A stretch of 64,000 nucleotides of DNA, from assembly GCA_027422505.1 (NCBI GenBank), contig JAPQWV010001084.1:62001-126000 (forward strand), in the 5' to 3' direction. The notes under the pieces were generated by a model. That model had not been told where the DNA came from. It saw only the letters and a list, made by a program, of their open reading frames with translations, and made no database searches. The translations under genes and the position numbers were made by a program. The stretch comes from Craterostigma plantagineum. Lineage: Eukaryota > Streptophyta > Magnoliopsida > Lamiales > Linderniaceae. The first letter of the stretch is position 1. Each line of letters starts with the position of its first letter. Positions 1 to 10,052 of the stretch are shown one piece after another.

Positions 1-1
1 G

Positions 2-100
2 ACTGTTGTTTATGGGCATAACCTGCGATGGGCTTTCGATGTCAGGGCAGAGCATGGATCAGTAGAGCTGCGAGGAATAGATCTTCGGCCTGGAAAGTAG
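2..100 (+). CDS. 3' end of an unidentified gene (partial)
   Basis: The window opens inside a + strand reading frame that ends at TAG 98-100. The visible tail is 32 residues, beginning TVVYGHNLRWAFDVRAEHG and ending in GIDLRPGK. It has ordinary protein composition and no low-complexity sequence, so it reads like a true C-terminus and not chance translation. I do not recognise the family. The next gene (CAN nuclease) is convergent, with its stop about 860 bp away. The start and most of the gene lie outside the window. Confidence 0.5.
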   Translation, partial: TVVYGHNLRWAFDVRAEHGSVELRGIDLRPGK

Positions 101-453
101 GCGATAAGCATCCAGGTATTTGATCTTTCCTTTTATATAATTTCAAGACCCCAATGGATCTACCATAAGATCTTTTATTTACAATGGAATAGTATACAAA
201 GTCATAGGCTTTGGGAAAATTCATCTTAAAATTCCATCTCCTCATTTATTTCAGCTTCTTTTTTACTTTCTCGATTCGTTAGGTTATAATGCAAGTGATT
301 CAGACTCTGATGAAGCGAAGGAAGATCATCAATAGATCTGATGCGGTTAGTATACTTGCATGCACAGTTTATGTTGTTACGTCCCATTAAATTCTGAAAG
401 ATGTTCGATGATTCTGTGATGTCTTTCTTCGATATTTTCGTGAAGCCGTTTAT

Positions 454-707
454 GCTGTGTTTGGTTCGAAGAAAGTGGTGTGGAAAAGAAAATGTGAGGG
501 AAAACCGATTTAATAAGTTTTTCCTTCGTTTTCCTCACCATTTGGTGAGGTAAATGATTTTCTTTAGGTTTAGGTATAAACTTAACTAGCTTTTTCTTTT
601 CTTTCTTTTTCCTTGACGATTTCTTCAATAAACCAAACACGAAAACTGATTTTCCTTTTCCGTTTCTTTTTCTTTTCCCTACTAATTTCCACGAACCAAA
701 CACACCC
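454..707. mobile_element. MITE-like inverted-repeat element
   Basis: The left end TGTGTTTGGTTCG (456-468) is matched by its reverse complement CGAACCAAACACA (692-704). The interior is pyrimidine- and purine-rich and shows no coding capacity. This is typical of short non-autonomous DNA transposons. The target-site duplication is not clear, so the exact ends and superfamily are uncertain. Confidence 0.5.
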
Positions 708-962
708 TTAAGGTCCTATGTGATCGAACGAGCTTTTTCTTACAACTTAGGGGTAGGTTGGTTCGTACAAATACAATTACAGATAGATACGCACGTTCAA
801 TCCCTGAAACTTCAAACAGAGATAAGTTGGTTCTTACAAGCTTTAACACATGCCTAATGTCAATAAACAATACAAATACACACACTTTCAATCATTGAGA
901 CTTCAAACACATCAACAGTCTTAGTTGTTAAGTTTATCTTACTTAGCTGTCGTCTTCATCGT

Positions 963-2748
963 CTATCTCCTTTCACGCCTATCCTTTCTCCATTCCCATG
1001 GCATCTCAGGGTTTTTTGCAGCCCACAGTCCCAAACGCTTCGCTCTAGCATCCCTCTCCCACTGCATTCATTTTCAAGAAGCAATGTAAGTATGTTTGTG
1101 TGTATATTTGTATAGACGTGTGTGTATGTATGTATGTTTGTGTAGTGACTTGGTAATAACCTTGTCAAGATGTGGCCTTTGGTCATAGGCTTTGTAATGC
1201 CAAGCTAACCCCTTTTTAAGCATTATTTCCTGATAGCAGCAGCAGATATGATTGTTTGTGGTAAGTCATTTATGAGCATAATATAGAGTTTAAATATGTC
1301 GTGTTATTACAGACCTGTACGAATACGCCGTTGCAATACACATCTCCAACGTATCTACCGTATCTATCTTCATCAAAGACTTGAACTTTCAGACACTTGC
1401 CTTCCACTATCTTAGTCAACTCTTCCTTCGCCTCTTGCCCGAAAGGCATTTTGTTCTCAGGCGCATCGATTCCCCTGTTTTTTTTAACGATCCCAGAAGA
1501 AAAACAAACGAAGAGATTCGATTCAATTCAACTAAGCTAAACCCATTTTTTTTTTCTTACTACAAACCTCAGTCTTATCCTATATTTCCGAGCAAGAACA
1601 TCCCCGTTTTGAACTGGGATAGCCCTGTAAAACGGCTTTCAGTCAGCAGCTAGTATCATTTCGATACGATTCCGAGAAAAGAACGAAAGTGCAAAAGACT
1701 TATTACGACCTATATCCCGAGTCGATGATCTTCTGATGGAGTGCGTCTGCTTTATCGTAATTCCTCTGAGAACGAGCTTTGGCCCGTTGAACAGAAGCTA
1801 CCAACACTTCTCTAGGAACGACTGAAGACTCGTTAGGATCTTCGGTGCTCACATATACAGTTATCGTATCTCCATCTGCTACAGCCTTTGCATTCACCTA
1901 CGAATTAGGATATAGAGACATTCCATTCGTAGTCCAAGAAAAGGTAATAAAATAATCAAACTTGGCAGCAAGCGAAAGAAAACACATACTGGCAAAGTAT
2001 GCAATTCCAATCTGAGTCCTTGCGGGCGTGATGGGGGCTTCACGGTGGTGAGCTCGACCAAATTTTGAGGCAGAGGTAGACCGTAAAAAGCCAGCAATCC
2101 CTTTGTTAAACGAAGAAAGATCATTTCATTGCTTCATACTATGACATAACTTTTTCACTCAGAAATCATAGCAAGTAATGAGGCTGAGATTGTGATATAC
2201 AGTACCTCTATGACAGACTTCTGATGTCTGTTTAAGGTCCGAATGATGAGCCTTGCAGCTTCTTCTGGCGTTTTGGGAGGAGGTTGGCTTTCCCTCCACG
2301 CCTCAGATAATTTCTTGTACCTTCACATTCCATGAAAACAACCTTAACATCAACCTCGATGTAATTAAGAAAACTAATCATGGCATTACAGCAAGCACTT
2401 TCACTGCATGGATTAATTCGATTTCCAGAAGAAGAAAAAAGGGGGGGATTTTTTTTACCACTTCGCCTGAGCTTTCTTGGAGGAGACGACATGCTTGCTT
2501 AGTCCTTGAGGAACCTGAAACAACACAAGACAAAAGAAAACCACGATTCTAACAGTCATCAGATCTCAGATGTCAGCGACGCAAAGGAAGGAGGAGCTGA
2601 CCTGAGAAGTGATTTCGAAGTTGTAGAGATCGTGGGCAAGGGCCGAAACGCAGACGTTTTCAGCGGTGAGTCCATGGTGGCCGATCGAATCAGTGCTCTC
2701 TGATGGGTCGCAGCATTGGCCGTAGAGAAATCTAAGGGCGTTTCCCAT
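963..2748 (-). CDS. CAN1: Ca2+-dependent staphylococcal-type nuclease (CAN family)
   Basis: Nine exons by splice consensus and phase (complement): 2602-2748, 2459-2514, 2206-2320, 1990-2100, 1710-1897, 1568-1624, 1315-1474, 1161-1229, 963-1061, giving 333 residues (Arabidopsis CAN1 is slightly over 320). The start at 2748 gives [13 protein letters not shown], with Gly2 and Cys12/13 suited to N-myristoylation and palmitoylation, so plasma-membrane attachment is likely. The C-terminal half is an SNase domain, including [18 protein letters not shown], which carries the family's catalytic Arg/Asp/Glu pattern, then [16 protein letters not shown]. The C-terminus is [11 protein letters not shown]. 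Family role: calcium-dependent endonuclease on DNA and RNA, linked to stress and cell death. CAN1 and CAN2 are close paralogues, so the number in the symbol is tentative. No damage seen. Confidence 0.9.
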
Positions 2749-3561
2749 CCTTCGCAAGGTTGTAGAAAGGGAATCTGTGGTCGATCCTCTGTAGTTCTAT
2801 CTATGGCTTCAGATGATGTCTTCTCTTCACTTTGACGTTGACTTGCTAACTCTTACATTACAATTTACAAGTGAAAGAAATTTCACGTCGACGGTAATTC
2901 TCAGCTTCTGATTGGTGCTTAGCTGAGAGAGACGTGTGGGTGGGCTTCTTTCTCTTTTTGGTAATAGTAAAGTATATATATATACCTTAATACGTATATT
3001 CTTGCAGTTCCATTTCAGAAGTAGATTATCTTAATATTACATTACACGTCGTCGCCCATCGCCATAAACGTTCACCTTTGGGAGGCTTCTCACGATACCT
3101 CAGCATCCCCGAACTAATACGACTAATCTCTCTCTGTTCTGTGTGCTCTGTTTCTTGTTCAACCTTCACTACACACAGTGTGTGCATGTGTGTGAAATCC
3201 TTGAATACATGTTAGAACGAAGTTGGTACCACTAAGAACAAACTGAAGTTTCTTGTAATAATGTACGAAGAAATTATTACCAGGGATAAAAATAATGAAA
3301 GAGAGTCGAAGTAAGGAAACGTAATATGGAATCTTTCTTCTTAATCTTTTGATCAGAAACAGCTAATATAATTATAGGCTTGAACAAACTTAATTTTACG
3401 TCATGATTGAGAGAAGATGCATATTAGTCACTAATAAACTCTGTATATGAAATGACCCTCTGAGCTTTTTTTTTTTCTTTCAACAAGACATTCTCAGCTG
3501 TTCAGTTCTTTCTCCAAGTCCTCTCATGTACTCTGATTTCTTTCCAGCAAAATAGATAAAA

Positions 3562-3670
3562 ATGGGAAGAAGTATCCGTTCACGTCTTCTCCTACTCTTT
3601 AGCATGTAAGCAATTGTAAGAGAACTCAAACATTGTTTCTTTCCATTTTACTTGGATGCTGACGACGAAA

Positions 3671-3706
<36 letters not shown>

Positions 3707-3845
3707 TCGAACTCTGTTCTGCAATTTAATGGAAATTTCTTTTTTCTTCTACTGCAGATATTTACTGACAGAGAAGGTCAACTTGATGAGAGGAAATGAC
3801 GTCAGCGCTTACGACTTCAGGCGACAACCTAAGACTTGTGCATAA
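3562..3845 (+). CDS. candidate two-exon small secreted peptide
   Basis: Exon 3562-3605 begins ATGGGAAGAAGTATCC and ends at a good donor (CAT|GTAAGC). Exon 3758-3845 follows a pyrimidine-rich acceptor (TTCTACTGCAG). Joined, they encode 43 residues: MGRSIRSRLLLLFSIYLL, a hydrophobic signal-like stretch, then a short polar tail ending DFRRQPKTCA. The intron contains an ATG trinucleotide microsatellite (3671-3706). I cannot place the tail in any known peptide-hormone family. The case rests on splice sites and the signal-like N-terminus only; it could be chance. Confidence 0.3.
3671..3706 (+). repeat. (ATG)12 trinucleotide microsatellite
   Basis: Twelve uninterrupted ATG units lie inside the proposed intron of the small peptide gene. 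The tract is likely polymorphic in length between individuals. Confidence 0.95.
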
Positions 3846-4099
3846 GTATTCTTGAAAATAAACAATATATATATATATATATATATATTAGTTTTGGCTA
3901 AATAATATGTCGTTGAAGATTTAAATACAGATTAACACATAGTATGTGAAGATCAATGAAAGAGCAGCTATTGGTTTTGATAGCTAATAGTCCTTCCTTA
4001 CCGACTAAATCTTTGTAATTAAGGAGAGAATCAAGAAATTAGCTATCCATCCTTGGCTAATAACGCTCTTTATTACCAATTTAGTGAGAAAAATTAAAT

Positions 4100-4603
4100 T
4101 AAGGAAAATTCCACTTGGTACCCAGGCTTTTTTCAGCTGGTGCCCAAAGTTATTTTTCATTCCGGTAGGTACCCTGTGTTTAAGACTTTTCCAACTGGTA
4201 CCCAGAGTATTTTTCAATTCCAGTTGGTATCCGTATGTTTAAGGCTTTTCCAATTGGCGTTCAATGTGTTTTCAAGGTAGATACCCCTAACATATAACGT
4301 CGTTAGTTTAACAAGCTACAAATGTGATTGTTAAGTGTCGGAACTGTTTTTAGTCATTCTAGGATTTCATTAGCAATTAGGAAGGCTTACACCTAAAAAA
4401 TCTCGTTTTTGGTCATCTAAAATCACACGTTATAAGTTAGTGGTATCTACCTTGAAAACACTTTGAATACCAGTTGGAAAAGCCTTAAACACCATCTGGA
4501 ATTGAAAATACTTTGGGTAAAAAGTCTTAAATATAGAGATACTTACCGGAATTGAAAACAACTTTGAGCACAGGCTGAAAAAGAAACAGGATGTTACCCC
4601 TTA
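4100..4603. mobile_element. foldback (long inverted-repeat) MITE
   Basis: The left arm (about 4100-4300) and right arm (about 4400-4603) are imperfect reverse complements over most of their length: for example TTTCAGCTGGTGCCCAAAGT on the left and, read in reverse complement, TTTCAGCCTGTGCTCAAAGT on the right. Sub-repeats around 'CAACTGGTACCC' recur within the arms. No reading frame of note. AT-rich TTAAATTAA-like sequence borders both ends. A transcript would fold into one long hairpin. Confidence 0.65.
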
Positions 4604-4640
4604 AATTAATTAAGTCAAAAGTGTATGTCCTTATTATATA

Positions 4641-4880
4641 CTCCCTCCGTCCCATAAGTTTATGGACATTTGGGTATCGGCACGGGAATTAAGAAACTGA
4701 ATATTTTAATAATATAGTGTGTTGGAAGGTAAAAAGGTGTATATTTGACACGTCTTTTAAGAATATTTAATATTATTATATTGATTGTTTGTGATAGGTT
4801 TTTGCTAAATAAGGAAATGTACAAAAGAAGTGGGACGCCCGATTTAGTAAAATGTACAAAAACTTTTGGGACGGAGGGAG
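4641..4880. mobile_element. Stowaway-like MITE (Tc1/mariner)
   Basis: The ends CTCCCTCCGTCCC and GGGACGGAGGGAG form the classic Stowaway terminal inverted repeat, flanked by the TA dinucleotide target site on both sides (4639-4640 and 4881-4882). The element is 240 bp, AT-rich inside and non-coding. It sits about 500 bp upstream of the DREB2 gene. Confidence 0.9.
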
Positions 4881-5000
4881 TATCTTTATATGAAGTTTGA
4901 CTAAATTAGGACCAAATCAAGAAATTGCTTAGTTCTCAAGCAAAAGCAGATAAAATACAAAACGAATAGTCAAGCAAGTTGCCTAATAAATAAATCATAA

Positions 5001-5131
5001 ACGTGTGGTTGGGAATCTTCGAACGACACGTGTCGAATCACGGTTGCCTTTGTGCCACGTCACCAGTCCAGCCTAAAACCCAAGAGCCAAGAAACGCAGA
5101 GGACTAGAAATATCTATAAAATCTATAAATA
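5001..5131 (+). promoter_or_regulatory. DREB2 promoter: ABRE/G-box cluster and TATA boxes
   Basis: A palindromic GACACGTGTC (5025-5034) contains the ABRE core ACGTG on both strands. ACGTGTGG lies at 5001-5008 and GCCACGTCAC at 5054-5063. TATA-like CTATAAAAT (about 5114) and CTATAAATA (about 5123) follow. Three ACGT-core boxes within 65 bp fit abscisic-acid/bZIP-responsive expression, as known for DREB2 genes; that regulation is inferred. Confidence 0.6.
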
Positions 5132-5385
5132 TCTTCCCCGCTCGAAATGCTCTCTTACGCACTCTCGAAGTGGCAGTCTTTGGGAAAAATCACAAACGAT
5201 TTTGATTCTCCAACCGTGTGCGAATCGCAGAGGAAAGGATAAAGTTCGAGAATTGGTTGTATGTCGCCTGGGCTTGATCAGAGGTGGGATTTCTTTTTTC
5301 TAATTTCGTTTGGGATTTTAGGGTTTTCGATATCTTCGGCTATTGTAATCGCTTCTTTTTGTTTCGTTTATGTAGAGATACAGAT

Positions 5386-6270
5386 ATGGCATGCTCGATG
5401 ACGCCGGCGCAGCCCATCGGCTTGGGGAGGAAGAGGAAGTCAGGAGCCAAAAACGTTGCGGAGACTATCGAAAAGTGGAAGGAACACAACAGCGGCCTCA
5501 TTTCTGGAGACAATTCGTCGACGTCGCTCAGAGCTCCGGCGAAGGGATCGAAGAAAGGCTGCATGAAAGGAAAAGGCGGGCCAGACAACAGTCGCTGCAA
5601 TTACAGAGGCGTTAGGCAGAGGACTTGGGGTAAATGGGTAGCCGAGATAAGAGAGCCACATAGAGGAAGTAGGCTTTGGCTTGGAACGTTTGCAGCCGCT
5701 AGAGAAGCCGCTCTTGCCTACGACGAAGCTGCTAGAGCTATGTATGGCCCTTTTGCCAGGCTTAATTTCCCGGGCGACAAAGACGATTCTTCCCCATTGA
5801 GGCCTGCAGATTCTGCTGGTTCTAGCTTGTCTGAGGCGTGCTACGATGGTGGCGTGAGAAAGAAAGATGAAGATTCTGATGTGCATGTTGAGGAAAAGGG
5901 AGCTGATAATGATGGGCAAAAGAGAGTAGGCGAGGAAGCTGAGGTGAAGAAGGAAGCTGTCGAATTTCAACCGAAGACAGATACTGAGGCTTTCGAAAGG
6001 GACACGGGCCAGCCAAGCGGTTCTCTCAATGGTTTCCCAATCTATGAAATGTTCGACGTGGAGGGGCTTCTTGAGTCAATTGAATCTGATCAAAGGTTGT
6101 TGTTTCCCGGGCCTGTCGAGTCAAGCTACTTCGCCGAGTCATTCGTCGATGGTCAGCATGGAGCAGAGCATGGTGGTGATTCTGGGCTCGAGTTCTTGAA
6201 CCCGGGTAGAGAAGAGGATTGGAATCTCATGCTCGGCCATCTTCCTTTCGAATTGCCGCCTGGTGAGTGA
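5386..6270 (+). CDS. DREB2: DREB2-type AP2/ERF transcription factor
   Basis: Single coding exon, 294 residues. The start at 5386 gives [10 protein letters not shown] followed by the DREB2 signature [18 protein letters not shown] (residues 14-31), which includes the nuclear localisation signal. The AP2 domain spans about 73-129 ([19 protein letters not shown] to ARLNFP). Val85 and Glu90 are the domain-position 14 and 19 residues that define DRE/CRT binding. The C-terminal half is acidic, as expected of an activation region, ending LPFELPPGE. The frame stays open upstream of the ATG, but the first DREB2-like residues follow this ATG and a 5'-UTR intron acceptor (TTTATGTAG, 5375) precedes it. 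Role: activates drought-, heat- and salt-responsive genes. Intact. Confidence 0.93.
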   Translation: MACSMTPAQPIGLGRKRKSGAKNVAETIEKWKEHNSGLISGDNSSTSLRAPAKGSKKGCMKGKGGPDNSRCNYRGVRQRTWGKWVAEIREPHRGSRLWLGTFAAAREAALAYDEAARAMYGPFARLNFPGDKDDSSPLRPADSAGSSLSEACYDGGVRKKDEDSDVHVEEKGADNDGQKRVGEEAEVKKEAVEFQPKTDTEAFERDTGQPSGSLNGFPIYEMFDVEGLLESIESDQRLLFPGPVESSYFAESFVDGQHGAEHGGDSGLEFLNPGREEDWNLMLGHLPFELPPGE

Positions 6271-6633
6271 TCTGTGGTTCGAAGTTTGGCTCAAGAAATC
6301 AGATGAAGAGAGACAAAATTCTAAGTTTTGCAACGGATTGCTCTTATAGTATATTAGAAAAGAGAACTCACTTTTTCCCATGGATCGTCCCCTTGTTCTG
6401 TTTCTCTGTTACTGTTTTTCTCGTTCCATTTGGCCTTTCGAATGACCGGACGAGTAGTGCTCTAGGCTAAATTAAGACATGGTATGTAGTTACAGTTTTC
6501 TGACGCATATACATACATTCTTTGATCGGTTTTAACAATGTGGAAGGAGAAAAATGAATCTCAAATCAATTCCTAGTATCTGCAAAGGAAAACGAACTGG
6601 TAAAAGAATCACAGAGAATATCATGAAAAGATC

Positions 6634-8711
6634 TCAGGGATAGAAAAGCTTGGCGAACAGAAGCTCGTTCCACGTATCTTGAATCCCGGGCAAGCACCAG
6701 TGTACGCAGTCGGCGTAGCTCACGGGATTTGCAATCTGCTCGGGCGTCAGCGGGCTCCACTGCTGCTTGTAGATGGAAGTGTGTGCATCCTTTCGATAGC
6801 TCGAAAGCTGAGTGATGTTCAGGAACGTAATGGGCACGTCGGACTTCCTAAACACCTCTCCGATGACCCTCATTATGCTCTTCCTGCAATCCGATCCCCA
6901 GTAGTCGGGATCTTCGATCATCGTCGTCTGATTGTAGCAGTTCCCATTTGGATCCCCGCCCCAGTCTCCCGCCCTATTCGTAAAAATTTTCAGACAATAA
7001 GATGAAAAAGGTTTGTAGTAAGCTATTATTAGGATAGCTGGTGATGAATGTGCAACTCTAACCCTTAGACGTGTAAAGAAGAGAGTGCATGTGCTTACTT
7101 TCCGTGAGTAGGGGACATGCTGGTGAAGAAGACTCGGGTTTTTCGGGGATCCATGTTCTTCTTGACCCATCTGAGCATGCTCTTCAATCCCATTCGATAG
7201 GCTTCCTCCGTCGGAAGCTTCACTATCTTCTTGTCCTCGTCCTCGAACGATCCCTGCCTGGAGCATAAGAGAGTTACATAAGAAATTGAGGACTTCGGCC
7301 TAAAACTAATTGATATGCGGAGTTACGTACAGAATGTTGAATTCTAGGCCGGTCATCCACCATAGGTATGTGTTGAAGACGATTATGTCGGCTCCTTTCC
7401 AGTGCTTGCCGTGCTTGTTGATCGACCCTTTCCTCACCACTCTGTCGCTTATTCTGTGGACCACCGCGTCGTCCGAGTTCGATTCGAGGAGGAACGGGGC
7501 CCAGTAGAACTCGATCGTTGCGTTGTAGTCCTAGGATTGATGTTGTTGTCATTTTATTACCAGAAAAACATAGATTGACATGGAGCAAAGATGTGTTTTT
7601 GTGTTCTGTAATTTATTACCTTGGCTGTGAAGACGGTTAGTGAGCCGTTGGTCTTCATTGATTTGGAATCTTCTGGAAGGTTCCGATGGAGAAGGCAGAC
7701 CATGGAAACGTACTGCCCTCTGTTGAGAGAATCTCCAACGAACAGCATTCTCTTGCCGCGGAGACTTTCGAGCATTAATGTTGCATTAAAACTGTAGAAA
7801 AAAAAAAAAAACAGCGTACGTCAGCACTTCTTTTTGGCTCTTAATGAATAAAATAATAAATAACATTTGCAATAATTCGACATTATTGTGCCTAAAGTAG
7901 GTGGTAAAATAGGTGAACTAACGTATGGTTGGATGATGCTTGATTTCGAAGCCATTAGAAAGTTGACATTATTATTATTGAAAAAAATCGGATATAACTT
8001 TCAAAATTTCTAAGCTTTTAATTTACGTTTAAATAACGAAAGATTGATCTCAAAGGGTTCGAGCACTTCTGTAATAGACTGTAGAAATGATTTCCGATCA
8101 CAACAAATTAAATTAAAAAAGTTTACCTCGGAAGGGAACAACCGTGAGGTTGCCACCTCCACCGCTGATAATCACTCTCCGCCCGGCCGTGTTCTTGACA
8201 CGTCAGCTGCGGCTGAATGTACGGACACTCCCATTCCTCGTACATGGGCTTTGTCTCCTCGTCCCAAACCCACCTTCCACTAAACACATCACATCGACGA
8301 CGGCGGCCACCTTCTTCTTCTTCTTCATCACCGCCGATCACAAATGGAAGCTTCTGCGCTAATGACTTCTTCTCTGACGAAAACCCGATTGAACAAATAT
8401 AATTTTTTATCATCATTATATCATACGCAGATTGTAATTTAAAAATGCTTGCATGACGACTCACTAGTCGCTACGAACACCGAGGGAGGCCGATCGCTAT
8501 TGCTGTGTTGCTGAGGGGCGGCGGCGCTGTAAGAATAGAGCTGAGAATAAAAAATGCAGCTGAAGTCTTCGCCGTAGAGGATGGTAACGAAGAGGATGAA
8601 GGCTAATAAGGTGAAGACGTAAGGTGAAAGGCGGGATTTTCGAAGCACGGCGGCGCCGGCGGCGGAGGAAGAAGACGACGAAGATGAAGAAGAAGAAGGT
8701 GGTGGTTTCAT
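6634..8711 (-). CDS. TBL33-like wall polysaccharide O-acetyltransferase (ESK1 clade)
   Basis: Six exons (complement): 8465-8711, 8127-8373, 7620-7791, 7331-7530, 7099-7257, 6634-6973; 454 residues closing exactly in phase. The N-terminus has a Ser run, then a single signal anchor ([18 protein letters not shown]), so Golgi type II topology. The TBL domain starts at [12 protein letters not shown]. The GDS motif is at 184-186 ([10 protein letters not shown]) and the DxxH motif at about 430-433 (DCVHWCLPG). These supply the catalytic Ser-His-Asp of the family. The subfamily resembles ESK1/TBL29 and TBL33, which acetylate xylan; I favour TBL33 on the N-terminus but am not certain. Intact; convergent with DREB2. 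Confidence 0.9.
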
Positions 8712-10052
8712 TTGAAGCAGACTTTTTTTTTTTTACGACAATCGATGGTCTTTGATGGTCTTTTATGGTGGTGACGTGTGGAGTGTGTTCGTGAATAAAT
8801 GCAAGAGTGAGCTTTTGTTATTGCTATATATTAATGAAAATAAAGGTTTGGTTTTATCATGCCGTCTTTCTTTTTATATATATTGTGGTTATATGAAGTA
8901 ATGTATAAGAAATAGCAGGCTGAATCAGCTTATTAGCTTGTTAACTATTCAAGCAATCATTTTGTAATAAGAATTATAGTGTGAATGGGTTATTTTTATA
9001 TTTTTCTTAAAATAATGTACTTGTATCTAAATTGCCGACCTTTAAAAGGATTGTATCCCCAATAGTTCTTCAATAGCCACTCTTCACTATGTAATTTGTG
9101 TGAACCTGGGACACTAACTTAGATCATGAGAATTAATATTGTTGAGGATTTCAACTAAAACATATGTCATTAAATTATTTATTGGACAACATGGGCAATA
9201 ATGCTCTAACAATATAAAATTATTCCAAATTTTCCAAAGGGCGAAGATCACTCAAGTGCAATGAGTAGATTGTAATAATGAAAGGAGAAACCTTCGATTT
9301 TGCCTTGCTTGAAAGATAAGTCTTACAAGAAAAAGAAAACAAAATAAAAAAAAGGTAGGAAATCAATGAACTTTTATTCAACGTTTGAGAAATTAAGACA
9401 GATTCGGTAAGGTTTATGCTTATAATTGACATTTTCAGGTGAAACTTCCATGTCATAGTAGGTTAAGGTTTTGTGCATGATTCATATAATATATTGGAGC
9501 GGTTAAATCGTTGAATTTCTAAGTCATAAAATGCTACTGTGACAAGCGAGCATAGCTGTCTGTAATTAACCAAACCCAAATTATTTAAAGCAACGTGTAA
9601 AAAATTAATAAAACAGGAAATTAAATCAACTAATAATTCTCATCAAGACAGAAAGAAATAGATTTGATTACGGGCTTAAAACTTGGGCCTGAGACCATAG
9701 AAGACAACGTCTTATTTGGGTCTTAACGTTGGTTTACAACTTAAAATCTCTTGGGCTATTCAGTTTTCTATTTTTTATTTTATTTTATTTCATTTCTTAT
9801 AGTTTTTCATTTAAACCATATATTTATATGTACTCACAACACACGTGAGGGAGACACCACACTCAAATATTATTCTCAGTCTCTCTGTCTCTGCTCAGAG
9901 TTTGTTACACACTGCACTGCACTACAGCTATACTTACACGTCTATATATATCTCTCCATTGGTGTGTTTATAGGCACTGAGTTCATTCGCACGTTTCCAT
10001 ACAGCTATTCTTTCTCTTTCACGAAATCTGCAGGCAATCGTTTGTAGGGAAG
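8712..10052. other. intergenic; divergent promoters of TBL33-like and REC8
   Basis: This is AT-rich spacer between two divergently transcribed genes. There is no convincing coding sequence. The last 200 bp carry pyrimidine-rich sequence suited to a REC8 leader (CTCAGTCTCTCTGTCTCTGCTC, about 9880-9900), preceded by TATA-like tracts. Confidence 0.6.

Noticed and set aside
377..703. 108-codon Lys-rich minus-strand frame
   Set aside because: It lies within the MITE-like inverted-repeat element, and its lysine richness comes from its pyrimidine-rich strand.
5440..5970. 176-codon minus-strand frame
   Set aside because: Antisense of the intact DREB2 coding exon, with no family match.
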